Shown here piece by piece: positions 7,851 to 16,402 of a DNA stretch of 64,000 nt. Each line of letters begins with the position of its first letter. Position 1 is the stretch's first letter. The position numbers were made by a program, and so were the translations under genes. The notes beneath the pieces are model-generated. The model made no database searches and had not been told where the DNA came from. It saw nothing but the letters and a program-made list of their open reading frames with translations. Source of the DNA: Nocardioides solisilvae (GTDB lineage Bacteria; Actinomycetota; Actinomycetes; Propionibacteriales; Nocardioidaceae); NCBI RefSeq assembly GCF_003194625.1, contig NZ_QHKX01000001.1:744001-808000 (forward strand). Reading direction: 5' to 3'.

Positions 7851-9692
7851 TCAGCCCGTGGGCGTCGCCGTCGCCACGTTGGAGTAGGCCAGCGTCAGCT
7901 GGTCGGCAGCACCGTCGTGGTAGCGCTTGTCGTTCTTCGGGAAGGGCTGGACGCGGTACTGCACGGCCGCGTTCTTCGGCACCCCGAGCAGCATCGGCAG
8001 GTCGACGTGGCTGGTCCCGGTGGCCCAGGACTTGGGCCCGATGCCGTCGAACCGGAACGGCGTCCAGCTGCCGCCCGGCACCTTGCGCTCGACGTAGTAC
8101 CACATGTCGGTGCCGAAGGAGGTCCAGTCGAGCTTCACCGTCCCGTCGGCCTGCCAGGCGGCCGACAGGTTGACGACCTGCGCGGTCGCGCGCGGCTGCA
8201 GGTTGGGGCACCCGCCCGAGAAGTACGGGTCCGACCCGCCGAGGAAGCCGGACCGGTTGTAGAACCAGCGGGTGTCCGGCACCCCGACGCCGGTGGAGGT
8301 CCCCGGGTTGGGGGAGCTGGGCGTCTTCGTGGGCGTCGCGCTCAAGGGCTGGGCGAGGCTCGCCTTGAACGACGAGTTCGGGACCCGGACGAACCGGGGC
8401 CGGTAGATCGTCGGGTCCCGGTCGATCACCGGACCGCACCCGACCGTCTTGGCGTCGCTGTTCACGTTGTACGAGAAGACCGTCTGGTCGGTGTAGTAGC
8501 CGTCGTGCACGCGGGCGTCGTAGTGGTAGTAGTACTTCGGCGACCGCAGGTCACCCTCCGGCGTGGTGTACAGGCGGATGGCCTTCGAGGTGAATCCCCA
8601 CAGCGTGCTGGCCGGGTGCGCGACGACGTCCCCACCCCACCAGTCCGGCTCGTGCTGGATGTTCCACCACGTGCCGTTGATCTTGCGCACCGAGAAGCCG
8701 GGCGAGGTGTTGATGTTGCCCACCGCCCTGGCGTTGGTCTCGCCCGGCACGAAGGTGGAGCCGTTGTAGAAGTTCCACGACGAGAAGTTCGTCAGGCCGG
8801 CGAACGACGTCGTGCGCGCCAGGAAGAGCTCGCGAGAAGCGGTGGTGGCGTGCACCTTGGCCACCCCGTACACGTAGAAGAAGCCGCCGTCCCGGACCAC
8901 CTCGGCACCCCACAGGATCGGGTGGTGGGTCGTCTCGTCGACCTTAAGGGTGGCGGGGTCGTCCGGCGTGGTGCTCCGGATGCGGGGGTTCGGGTGGTCC
9001 ACAGGGCTCCTGCCCATCGTGACCGAGCCGAAGTCGCTGACGTCGTGCAGCGTCCAGGCCCAGGTGTCCTCCTTCCACAGGTCGAGGTGCGGGCTGTTCT
9101 TCACGTGGAACTTGAGCACCTTGTCACCGGCCGGGTTGGTCAGGGCGGCGGTGTTCCAGTACCAGTTGGACACGCCGATCGCGTTGGACCTGATCGGGGT
9201 GTGGGCGTAGCGCTCGAAGAACTCACGGTTCTGGTTCTTCTCCTGGCAGGTGTTGCCTCCCGTGATGGTGCGCTTCAGCGAGGCGGGGTCGCTCGACGTC
9301 GCACCGTCCTGGACGACCATCGAGTTGCGCAGGAAGCTGACGAAGAAGCCTCCCCGCTCGGAGGGTCGACCCAGGTAGGTGTCGGAGAAGGACCAGAGAC
9401 GCCTGTTGCCCGGCAGCACCACGGACTGGGTGCCGTCAGCCCCGGACCACCTCGCGCACAGGGCCTCGTAGCTGCCGTTGGTGCCGGAGCCGTTGCCGTA
9501 GCTGGCGAACATGTTGGTGAGGCTGGTCAGTGCGACGGCGCCGGACACCTTGGGGGCGTTAGCGGCGGCGACGGCAGCCGGAGGTGCCGGCAGGTCGGCG
9601 CCCAGTGCGGGCTGGCTGGTGGTGGCGAAGGTGAGAGCTGCGGTGACGGCGAGGCCCAGGACCCCGACGGCTCTCCTGGATGACAGTGACAT
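7851..9692 (-). CDS. Secreted DUF4185/beta-propeller-like protein with FN3-like C-terminus
   Basis: 613-residue exported protein. A classic signal peptide (SSRRAVGVLGLAVTAALTFA, cleavage near ALGA) is followed by a domain with repeated W/Y-rich blades, for example RRLWSFSDTYLGRP and ILWGAEVVRDGGFFYVYG. This recalls DUF4185 and related five-bladed propeller glycosidase folds. The last 100 residues look like a fibronectin type III module (VNLSAAWQADGTVKLDWTSFGT). A strong GGGAGGG ribosome-binding site precedes the ATG at 9690-9692. Third positions are visibly richer in A/T than in flanking genes, hinting at more recent acquisition. Substrate unknown; a role in extracellular glycan binding or cleavage is inference. 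Confidence 0.6.
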   Translation of the reverse strand: MSLSSRRAVGVLGLAVTAALTFATTSQPALGADLPAPPAAVAAANAPKVSGAVALTSLTNMFASYGNGSGTNGSYEALCARWSGADGTQSVVLPGNRRLWSFSDTYLGRPSERGGFFVSFLRNSMVVQDGATSSDPASLKRTITGGNTCQEKNQNREFFERYAHTPIRSNAIGVSNWYWNTAALTNPAGDKVLKFHVKNSPHLDLWKEDTWAWTLHDVSDFGSVTMGRSPVDHPNPRIRSTTPDDPATLKVDETTHHPILWGAEVVRDGGFFYVYGVAKVHATTASRELFLARTTSFAGLTNFSSWNFYNGSTFVPGETNARAVGNINTSPGFSVRKINGTWWNIQHEPDWWGGDVVAHPASTLWGFTSKAIRLYTTPEGDLRSPKYYYHYDARVHDGYYTDQTVFSYNVNSDAKTVGCGPVIDRDPTIYRPRFVRVPNSSFKASLAQPLSATPTKTPSSPNPGTSTGVGVPDTRWFYNRSGFLGGSDPYFSGGCPNLQPRATAQVVNLSAAWQADGTVKLDWTSFGTDMWYYVERKVPGGSWTPFRFDGIGPKSWATGTSHVDLPMLLGVPKNAAVQYRVQPFPKNDKRYHDGAADQLTLAYSNVATATPTG

Positions 9693-9886
9693 GGTGGTCG
9701 TCCCTCCCAGAACGGTGAATGGCGCGCGCAGTGTGGCAGCGGAGCGGAGGCGGTGCCAAGACCCGCCGACGCTGCGTGGACCGGCGTCCGGGGGTCCGGG
9801 TACGTGCGCCAGGGTGGTGCGGACCGGCGAGTGGGCGCTCCCGGGGCCCTTCGTGCGTGCCGGGCCCCTCGTGCGAGGGTCGGACC

Positions 9887-10507
9887 ATGGACCTCTACGA
9901 AGCCATCGCCCGCCGCCGCGACACCCGCGCCGAGTTCACGGGCGAGCCGCTCCCCGACGACGTCCTGGCCAGGGTGCTGGGCGCCGCCCACCGCGCGCCG
10001 AGCGTCGGCATGTCGCAACCGTGGGCGTTCGTCACCGTGCGGGAGCCCGCCACCCTGAGCGCCTTCCGCGACCACGTGGCGGCGGAGCGACAGGTCTTCG
10101 CGGACTCCCTCTCCGACGAACGGGCCGACACGTTCCGAGGGATCAAGGTGGAGGGGATCGTCGAGTCCGGGCTCGGGATCGTCGTCGGGCACGACCCGAC
10201 CACCGCCGGCGAGGTGGTGCTCGGCCGGCACGCGATCGCCGACACGAGCCTCTACTCGGTCTGCCTGGCGATCCAGAACCTGTGGCTGGCCGCGACCGCC
10301 GAGGGGGTGGGCGTGGGCTGGGTGAGCTTCTACCGGGAGGAGTTCCTGGCGGACCTGGTGGGCCTGCCGCCCCACGTGCGACCGGTGGCCTGGCTCTGCG
10401 TGGGGCCGGTGGCCGAGCTGCAGGAGGTCCCTGACCTGGAGCGGTTCGGCTGGCGCGCACGCGGTCCGCTCGAGCGCGTGCTGCACCGCGAGCGGTACGG
10501 GGGCTGA
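9887..10507 (+). CDS. bluB: Nitroreductase-family protein, probable 5,6-dimethylbenzimidazole synthase (BluB-like)
   Basis: 206 residues with the flavin nitroreductase fold: RRRDTRAEF at the N-terminus, RAPSVGMSQPWAFV, a central GLGIVVGHDP stretch, and the C-terminal EGVGVGWVSFYREEFLADLVGLP followed by PVAWLCVGPV. These segments fit BluB, which cleaves reduced FMN with oxygen to make the lower ligand of vitamin B12. No other cobalamin genes are nearby, so another nitroreductase role is possible. The ATG at 9887 starts the conserved domain; the open frame upstream of it is basic and low-complexity and is not taken as coding. A strong hairpin follows. Confidence 0.75.
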   Translation: MDLYEAIARRRDTRAEFTGEPLPDDVLARVLGAAHRAPSVGMSQPWAFVTVREPATLSAFRDHVAAERQVFADSLSDERADTFRGIKVEGIVESGLGIVVGHDPTTAGEVVLGRHAIADTSLYSVCLAIQNLWLAATAEGVGVGWVSFYREEFLADLVGLPPHVRPVAWLCVGPVAELQEVPDLERFGWRARGPLERVLHRERYGG

Positions 10508-10517
10508 CCGGGGACGA

Positions 10518-10548
10518 CGAAGGGCCCCGGATCTTCCGGGGCCCTTCG
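10518..10548. terminator. Bidirectional hairpin terminator
   Basis: CGAAGGGCCCCGGA (10518-10531) and TCCGGGGCCCTTCG (10535-10548) form a perfect 14-base stem with a 3-base loop between two convergent genes. Confidence 0.85.
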
Positions 10549-10574
10549 TGCGGGTCAGCGGCGTGTCGCCGGGC

Positions 10575-12416
10575 TCAGCGGCGCACCTTCACCTTCTTCG
10601 ACTTCGCGCGGGTCGACTCGTAGCCGCTGCGCTTGGCGCGGACGACGACGTGCAGCTTCTTGCCGCGGTCCCGACCGGTGACCCGGTAGGTCTTCTTCCT
10701 GGCCTTCTTGATGGCCTTGCCGTTGCGGAACCACTGGTAGCGGGCCTTGCTCGGCTTCGGGTTCCAGCCCTTGAGCCGCACCTTGAGCGTGCTGCCGGGG
10801 CGCGCCTTGCCCTTGATCCGCGGACGGGACCTGTCGAACACCCCCTCGGCGACCACCGCGGGCGCGGAGGCGGCGCCGACGCTCGGGTAGTAGGGCGCGG
10901 AGGCGGTGAGCTGCAGGGAGACGGTCCGCCCGATCAGGTCGGTCGACGGCCGGAACGTCGGCCCGGTCTCGCCGGGGACGGGGACCCCGTCGACCAGCCA
11001 CTGGTGGGTGAAGGTCACGTTGGCCGGCGCCCAGCCGGCCGCCGAGGCCCGCAGGAGCGACCCGGCGCGCACGCTGCCGGTGATGGCGACGGTGCCCGGG
11101 TAGATCTGCGACTGCCGGTAGTTGGCCACCAGCGGCGCCTGCTCGTTGATCGCGCGGGCGTTGTCGGCTGCAGCAGTGCCGGTGATCCGGCCCGCCGGGG
11201 TGTTGACCGCGGGGTTGGAGAAGTAGGGGATCACGGTGCAGTTGATCCGCGCGGCGATGCACTGCTCGTAGTAGGCCATCACGGTCATCGTGGCGGCCGG
11301 GACGTCGACGTACGCCCGGGCGTAGGCCTTGCCCCGTGGGTTGGGCGGGTTGGCGGCGGCGACGTCGTGCTGGGCGCTCAGGTTGTGGCCGACCTCGTGG
11401 GCGAACGTGTAGGTCCGCGTGGTGCAGTCGGCGTGCAGGACGGTGAACGGCGTCAGCTCGGAGTCGTTCGGGACGATGCCGCCCAGGCCGCCGAGGGCGC
11501 AGGACTCGTACTGCGGCGAGGGAGCGCTCACCCACAGGCTGACCAGGTCGGCGTGCGTCTGCTCGCGCACCACGTGGGCGTCGTCGAAGAGGCCGTCGGC
11601 CGGGTCGGCCAGCTGGTCGTACATGGTGAAGAGGTCGGTGCCGGTCTCCGTGGCGGTGACCGCCGTGCCGGCCAGCCGCACCCGGGCGGCGATGCCGGAG
11701 TTGGCGAACGCCTGGTTGGTCTGCGAGATCGCCAGGGCGATCTGGGCCTGCAGCGCGTCGGCCCCGATCCGCGCGGGCGCGGAGGGCGGGTAGACGACCG
11801 CCACGTCGATCTGGTCGACCGGGTCCTGGCCGGTGCCGGCGGCGGTGACGCCCCGGTCCCCGCCCTGCCGCCCCTCGGTGTGCCCCTCGGTGTGCCCGTC
11901 GGAGTGCTCGGGGACCTCGGGGACGTGGACGTCGCGGCCGCGCTGGGCGGTCGCGGTCTCCACGACCCGGTAGGTCTCCCCGCCTGCGAGCGTCACCTCG
12001 TAGACCGCCTCGGCGGTCGCCAGGTGGAGGTGGTGGGTGCCGTCGACCTCGACCGCGGTGAAGGGGTGGCGGCTCCCGGCGACGTGGCCGGTCCAGGTGG
12101 TCGTCCCCCCGAGCTCGGTCGGCTCGTCGGTGCGCCGGTCGATCACGGCGGTCACCGTGGTGTCCTCGAAGAGGTCGAGCTCGATCCGGTCGCCGGCCCG
12201 GCGCCGCTCCAGCTGGTCGGCGTCGAGGGCCACGAGCCGGCTGCGCTCGGCGGCGGGCGGCGTGGCAGTGAGGTCGTCGGTCGGCGTGGCGGCGGGCGTG
12301 AGCAGCGGCTCCTCGGCCGGGCTCGCGGTGGCGCCGCCGGCTCCCGAGACGGCGGGCGCCAGGGCGGCCAGCATGGCCACCAGGATCCCGGATCCGGTGG
12401 TACGTCGTACGTTCAT
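10575..12416 (-). CDS. Secreted metzincin-type zinc metalloprotease (paralogue 1)
   Basis: 613-residue exported protease. Signal peptide (GSGILVAMLAALAPAVSGA), a propeptide-like region, then a catalytic domain with zinc motif HEVGHNLSAQHD and a downstream Met-turn (TVMAYYEQC). Two C-terminal Ig-like repeats carry GSLLRASAAGW and GSTLKVRLKGWNP, ending in a very basic tail that may bind the wall. The motif is HExxHxxSxxHD: serine replaces the glycine that is normally invariant in metzincins. A GGGGGAGAA site precedes the ATG at 12414-12416. It is a paralogue of the gene at 14408-16303, with the same domain order. A His/Glu/Gly-rich insert (EHSDGHTEGHTEG) could bind metal. Confidence 0.85.
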   Translation of the reverse strand: MNVRRTTGSGILVAMLAALAPAVSGAGGATASPAEEPLLTPAATPTDDLTATPPAAERSRLVALDADQLERRRAGDRIELDLFEDTTVTAVIDRRTDEPTELGGTTTWTGHVAGSRHPFTAVEVDGTHHLHLATAEAVYEVTLAGGETYRVVETATAQRGRDVHVPEVPEHSDGHTEGHTEGRQGGDRGVTAAGTGQDPVDQIDVAVVYPPSAPARIGADALQAQIALAISQTNQAFANSGIAARVRLAGTAVTATETGTDLFTMYDQLADPADGLFDDAHVVREQTHADLVSLWVSAPSPQYESCALGGLGGIVPNDSELTPFTVLHADCTTRTYTFAHEVGHNLSAQHDVAAANPPNPRGKAYARAYVDVPAATMTVMAYYEQCIAARINCTVIPYFSNPAVNTPAGRITGTAAADNARAINEQAPLVANYRQSQIYPGTVAITGSVRAGSLLRASAAGWAPANVTFTHQWLVDGVPVPGETGPTFRPSTDLIGRTVSLQLTASAPYYPSVGAASAPAVVAEGVFDRSRPRIKGKARPGSTLKVRLKGWNPKPSKARYQWFRNGKAIKKARKKTYRVTGRDRGKKLHVVVRAKRSGYESTRAKSKKVKVRR

Positions 12417-12470
12417 GTGAGTTCTCCCCCGTGGTGGATGGCGGGTGCATCCTGCCCCAACGCGGCGACC

Positions 12471-13265
12471 TCACACCTCCTGCAGGGCCGCGACCTGCTC
12501 GCGCAGTCCCTCGAGGTCGCGGGCGGGCGCCGGGAGCTGCACGAAGACGACGCTCGTCCGGTCGGGGTCGACCCGCATGAGGTGGACGCCGACCGCGTCG
12601 ACGTCGACCACCAGCACGCGCCCGACGGTGCCGGAGCAGGTGGTCCGCGTGGGCCGGTCGCTCAGCACGCGGCCGGGGAGGCGCTGGGCGGCGACGGCGT
12701 CGCAGAGCGCCCGCAGCTCGTCGTCGGGCACGGAGGCCACGACCTCGTGGGCCTCGAGCTCCTGGTCGGGGCCCGGGAAGGTGCGCCCGTGCGCGGAGTC
12801 CGCAAGTCCGGTCCAGGGGAACGGGGTCACCCCGGAGGCGTCGTGCAGCAGGACGCGCTCCGCGCGCACCGCCCCGAGCCGGACGCCCTGTGCGGCGGCG
12901 ACGAGGCCGAGCGTCCCCCGCAGCCCGGCGGCGACGACGGACGCGTGGTCGGCCTCGTCCAGCCACTCCACGGTGCCGTGGAGGTGGACCGAGGCGGAGA
13001 TCACCCGGACCCGCGCCTCGGCGGCCTCCCGGCGGACGTCGAGCCGCACGGTCGTCACGCCGCCGCGCAGCCCGGGCGCCTCGGCGTCGACGACGGCCAC
13101 GAGCAGGTCGCCCCGCCCGGTCAGGCCGTGGGCCAGGACCGCGACCGAGCGGTCGGCGTCGTCGCGGTGGGGCACGAACGACGCGGAGCCGCCGCCGTCG
13201 AGCAGCCGGTACGCCGTCGAGGAGGCGCGCTCGGAGAGGGACGGGGAGGCGGCGGAGTGCGACAT
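12471..13265 (-). CDS. DUF2470-domain protein, probably iron/heme related
   Basis: 264 residues, soluble, with no signal peptide. The N-terminal half resembles the split-barrel of flavin/heme-binding proteins (AVLAHGLTGRGDLLVAVVDAE), and the C-terminal half fits DUF2470, found in heme-utilisation proteins (LEAHEVVASVPDDELRALCDAVA, then VLVVDVDAVGVHLMRVD). An IdeR/DtxR-like box lies 17 bases before the start codon, which supports repression by iron. Catalysis is not established; heme handling under iron starvation is inference. The ATG at 13263-13265 opens the frame just below the box. Confidence 0.65.
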   Translation of the reverse strand: MSHSAASPSLSERASSTAYRLLDGGGSASFVPHRDDADRSVAVLAHGLTGRGDLLVAVVDAEAPGLRGGVTTVRLDVRREAAEARVRVISASVHLHGTVEWLDEADHASVVAAGLRGTLGLVAAAQGVRLGAVRAERVLLHDASGVTPFPWTGLADSAHGRTFPGPDQELEAHEVVASVPDDELRALCDAVAAQRLPGRVLSDRPTRTTCSGTVGRVLVVDVDAVGVHLMRVDPDRTSVVFVQLPAPARDLEGLREQVAALQEV

Positions 13266-13281
13266 CGAACGGGACCCTTCG

Positions 13282-13300
13282 GTAGGTGAGGCTTACCTTA
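13282..13300 (-). promoter_or_regulatory. IdeR/DtxR-like iron box
   Basis: GTAGGTGAGGCTTACCTTA matches the DtxR/IdeR 19-mer TTAGGTTAGGCTAACCTAA at 15 of 19 positions. It is centred about 26 bases upstream of the DUF2470 start, where bound IdeR-Fe would block transcription. Confidence 0.8.
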
Positions 13301-13425
13301 CCTCCCGTCGCTGGCGGGCGATCCCACTCGAGCGGACGCCCACCTCACCAGCCGGGTGGGCGAAAATCCGGCGGACGCTCTCGCGGCCCTGCAGGATGCT
13401 CACGCAGAGGTCGCGCAGCTCGTCG

Positions 13426-13438
13426 TACGCTGCCGCCC
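13426..13438 (+). promoter_or_regulatory. Leaderless -10 promoter
   Basis: TACGCT (13426-13431) lies 7 bases before the ATG at 13439, so transcription should start at or next to the start codon. Confidence 0.6.
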
Positions 13439-13885
13439 ATGTCCAGCAGCCAGCCCCGCACCGACACCGCCCGGGCCTTCCGCGCCGCCGTCGAGGCCCG
13501 CGACCCCGAGGCGATGACCGCCCTGCTCGCCGAGGACGTGGTCTTCCGCAGCCCGGTCGCGCACAAGCCCTACCCGGGCAGGGCGATCACCGCCTCGATC
13601 CTCACCGAGGTGGTCGACGTCTTCTCCGACTTCGTCTACGTCACCGAGATCGGCGGCGACGGCGCGCGCGACCACGCGCTGGTCTTCGAGGCGCGGGTCG
13701 GGGACAAGCAGCTGACCGGCTGCGACTTCCTGCACCTCGACGACGACGGGCTGATCGACGAGTTCATGGTGATGGTGCGGCCGCTGTCGGGCGCCCAGGC
13801 CCTGGCCGACGAGATGGCCTCGCGGTTCGACCGGATCGTCGCGCGCGCGGCCGGGCAGGAGTCGGGCGACCAGGCAGCCGGTTGA
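13439..13885 (+). CDS. SnoaL/NTF2-like nuclear-transport-factor-fold protein
   Basis: 148 residues of the small cone-shaped NTF2-like fold: RAFRAAVEARDPEAMTALLAEDVVFRSPVAHKPYPGR, the signature start of SnoaL-like polyketide-cyclase/isomerase proteins, ending in a strand-rich LIDEFMVMVRPLSGAQAL. Such proteins bind small hydrophobic molecules; specificity cannot be read from sequence. The ATG at 13439 is preceded by a leaderless -10. The glutathione peroxidase gene starts 8 bases after its stop, so the two form an operon. Confidence 0.75.
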   Translation: MSSSQPRTDTARAFRAAVEARDPEAMTALLAEDVVFRSPVAHKPYPGRAITASILTEVVDVFSDFVYVTEIGGDGARDHALVFEARVGDKQLTGCDFLHLDDDGLIDEFMVMVRPLSGAQALADEMASRFDRIVARAAGQESGDQAAG

Positions 13886-13893
13886 ATCGGGGG

Positions 13894-14382
13894 GTGACCT
13901 CGATCCACGTCTTCGCGGCCCCGACCATCCAGGGCACCGAGCAGTCCCTGTCCACCTATGCCGGCCAGGTGCTGCTGGTGGTCAACACGGCGTCGCAGTG
14001 CGGATTCACGCCGCAGTACGAGGGCCTGCAGGCGCTGGAGGAGAAGTACGCCGGCGCCGGCTTCCACGTCCTCGGCTTCCCGTGCGACCAGTTCGCCGGG
14101 CAGGAGCCGGGCACCGAGGAGGAGATCGAGGCGTTCTGCACCGGCCGCTTCGGGGTCACGTTCCCGATGTTCGCCAAGGTCGACGTCAACGGCCGGGACG
14201 CCCACCCGCTCTTCGCCTGGCTGCGCCAGCAGAAGGGCGGGGTCCTCGGCGACCGGATCAAGTGGAACTTCACCAAGTTCCTCGTCGGGCGGGACGGCCG
14301 GGTGCTGAGCCGCTACGCCCCCACCACCCGGCCCGACGAGATCGCCGCCGACATCGAGGCGGCCCTGGCCGTCCCGGCCTGA
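13894..14382 (+). CDS. Glutathione peroxidase-family peroxidase (Cys type)
   Basis: 162 residues, thioredoxin-fold thiol peroxidase. The peroxidatic motif is NTASQCGFTPQYEGL with Cys rather than selenocysteine. The second family block is GFPCDQFAGQEPG with the likely resolving Cys, and the third is IKWNFTKFLVGRDG, giving the Gln and Trp/Asn of the active site. Bacterial Cys-type members usually take electrons from thioredoxin; actinobacteria lack glutathione. GTG start at 13894. It is paralogous to the gene at 40322-40810. Confidence 0.9.
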   Translation: MTSIHVFAAPTIQGTEQSLSTYAGQVLLVVNTASQCGFTPQYEGLQALEEKYAGAGFHVLGFPCDQFAGQEPGTEEEIEAFCTGRFGVTFPMFAKVDVNGRDAHPLFAWLRQQKGGVLGDRIKWNFTKFLVGRDGRVLSRYAPTTRPDEIAADIEAALAVPA

Positions 14383-14399
14383 GGCGCCGCCCCGGCGCC
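14383..14399. terminator. Short hairpin between convergent genes
   Basis: GGCGCCG (14383-14389) and CGGCGCC (14393-14399) with a CCC loop, lying exactly between the peroxidase and the convergent protease. The stem is short, so it is only probable. Confidence 0.5.
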
Positions 14400-14407
14400 C
14401 GTCCGCG

Positions 14408-16303
14408 TCAGCGCCGCTTGACCCGCACGGCCCGGGAGGCTCCCCGGGCGAGGTGGTACCCGGACCGACTGCCCGTCACCACGACGCGGATGGTCTTGCC
14501 GCGGTCCTTGGCCCGCACCCGGTAGGTGGCGCCCGCCGCGCCCTTGATCCGCCTGCCGTTGCGCAGCCAGGTGTAGGAGGTGGCGGCGGGGGTCGGCGAC
14601 CAGCCGCCCACCCGCGCCCGGAGCCGGCCGCCGGGCCGGGCCTTCCCGGAGAGCCTGGTCCGGGTGGAGCTGAAGTGCGCCCGGCCGTCGACCGGCGGCG
14701 TGACCACCGGCGGCGTCGGGGCCGCGGTGACGACGACCGGCGCCGAGGCGAGCGACACCGGCTGGTACCAGGGCCCGGACGCGGTGGCCAGCACGGAGAC
14801 GGAGCGGCCGACCAGGGTGGCGTCGGGCGTGAAGGTCTGGCCCGTGGCGCCCGGCACCGCCGCGCCGTCGACCTGCCACTGGTAGCCGAACGACAGCTTC
14901 TCGGGGGCCCACCCGGCGGCGCTCGCCGACAGCGTCGTCCCGGCCTGGCCCGCGCCCGTGACGGTCACGGTGCCGGGGTGGATCCGGGACTGCCGGTAGT
15001 TGGCCACCGCGGGCGCCTGCTCGGCGACGGCGCGTGCGTTGTCCGCCTCGGGGGTCCCGGTCAGTCGGCCGCCGGCCGTGGTGACCGACGGGCTGGAGAA
15101 GTGGGGGACGTGGGTGCACTCCACGCCCGCCGCGTAGCACTGGGTCCAGTAGGCCATCACGGTCATGGTTCGCGCCGGCAGGTCCACGTACCCGCGGGCG
15201 TAGGGCTTGCCGTCCAGCGGGGCGGACGCCGCGCCGGCGTCGTGCTGGGCGCTGAGGTTGTGGCCGATCTCGTGGGCGAAGACGTAGGCCACGTCCTCGC
15301 ACTCGGCGCGGATCACGGTCCAGGGCGCGAGCTCGGGGTCCCAGTAGGGGCTCAGCCCGCCGAGGCTGCCGCGGCCGCAGACGTTGTCGATGGCCGGGTC
15401 CCCGCTGAGCCAGAGGCTCACGAGGTCGGCGTGCGTCTCCTCGCGCAGGGCGAAGGCCTCGTCGAAGACGCCGTCGCCGGCCTTGTCCAGCTGGCGGATC
15501 AGGGTGAGCGTGTCGCCCGGGGTCTCGGCCGCGACCTGCCGCGAGCCGACCATCCGCACCCGGGCCGTGAGCCCGGAGTTGGCCAGGGTCTGGTTGGTCT
15601 CGGCGATGCCCAGGGCGAACTGCGCCTGCAGCGGCCCGGCGCCGAAGCGGTCGACGAGGCTGCGGGGGTAGAGGAAGGCGATGTCGATCTCGCTGACCGG
15701 GTCGCCGCCCGCCGCCTCCGGCAGCGGGGCCCCCGGTGCCTCTGGCCGGCCGCCCGTCCCGCCCGTCCCGCCCGGACGGGCCGCCGGCACGTCAGGCACG
15801 TGGGTGTCGTCGCCGTCGCGCTCCGACGGGTCGGACGCCTGGACCAGGCGATGGGTCCCGGCCCCGACCTCGGTGACCTCGAAGATCCCCGCCGGGGTGC
15901 TGAGCCGCAGGTGCTGGGTCCCGTCGACCTGGACGGCCGTGAACGAGCCGGGACCTGCCTCGGGCCGTCCGCTCCAGCTGGTGGTGGCGCCGTCCTCGGC
16001 GCGGCCGTCGAGCACGACGGTCACGGCGTCGCCGTCGAAGAGGTCGACCCGGAGCCGGTCGCCGGGACCCTGCTCGGCGAGCAGCTCCTCGTCGAGCGTG
16101 ACGAGCCGGTGCCGCTGCGCCCCCGGAGGGACCGGGGCCAGGTCGCCGCCACGGGCCGCGCCGGGCGCGTGCAGCAGTCTCTCGCCCCCGGCGGCGTCGC
16201 CCGTGCCGGCGGCGCCGGCCGGGCCGATCCCGGACAGGGCGGGCGTGGCGGCGGCCGCGAGGACCACCAGGGTCGCCGAGGCGACGGTGTGCCGAACGTT
16301 CAT
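14408..16303 (-). CDS. Secreted metzincin-type zinc metalloprotease (paralogue 2)
   Basis: 631 residues, same plan as the protease at 10575-12416: signal peptide, about 200-residue pro-region, zinc motif HEIGHNLSAQHD, Met-turn TVMAYWTQC, paired cysteines in the catalytic domain (GRGSLGG and RAECEDVAY regions), and two Ig-like C-terminal repeats (GTTLSASAAGW, GGRLRARVGGW) ending basic. The serine in place of the metzincin glycine is shared with paralogue 1. GGGGGAGAAG precedes the ATG at 16301-16303. Both genes start with MNVR and have near-identical core motifs, so they derive from one duplication; four unrelated genes now separate them. Substrate unknown. Confidence 0.85.
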   Translation of the reverse strand: MNVRHTVASATLVVLAAAATPALSGIGPAGAAGTGDAAGGERLLHAPGAARGGDLAPVPPGAQRHRLVTLDEELLAEQGPGDRLRVDLFDGDAVTVVLDGRAEDGATTSWSGRPEAGPGSFTAVQVDGTQHLRLSTPAGIFEVTEVGAGTHRLVQASDPSERDGDDTHVPDVPAARPGGTGGTGGRPEAPGAPLPEAAGGDPVSEIDIAFLYPRSLVDRFGAGPLQAQFALGIAETNQTLANSGLTARVRMVGSRQVAAETPGDTLTLIRQLDKAGDGVFDEAFALREETHADLVSLWLSGDPAIDNVCGRGSLGGLSPYWDPELAPWTVIRAECEDVAYVFAHEIGHNLSAQHDAGAASAPLDGKPYARGYVDLPARTMTVMAYWTQCYAAGVECTHVPHFSSPSVTTAGGRLTGTPEADNARAVAEQAPAVANYRQSRIHPGTVTVTGAGQAGTTLSASAAGWAPEKLSFGYQWQVDGAAVPGATGQTFTPDATLVGRSVSVLATASGPWYQPVSLASAPVVVTAAPTPPVVTPPVDGRAHFSSTRTRLSGKARPGGRLRARVGGWSPTPAATSYTWLRNGRRIKGAAGATYRVRAKDRGKTIRVVVTGSRSGYHLARGASRAVRVKRR

Positions 16304-16402
16304 CTTCTCCCCCAGATCGTGCGTGTGGGGGTCATCCTGACGGGTGGCCGGCGTCCCCGGCGCGGAAGCGCGGGGGACGAGACGCCTCGGCGGGCGCGGG
16401 CG

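Noticed and set aside
9719..9886. N-terminal extension of the BluB-like protein
   Set aside because: The extra 56 residues are Arg-rich and unlike the family; the domain starts at the ATG at 9887.
10548..13289. 913-codon plus-strand open frame opposite the first metzincin and DUF2470 genes
   Set aside because: Low-complexity Gly/Val/Arg-rich translation with no motif, spanning two real genes and their operator.
13894..14382. Selenocysteine in the glutathione peroxidase
   Set aside because: The active-site codon is TGC (Cys) and the gene has no in-frame TGA; the same holds for the copy at 40322-40810.
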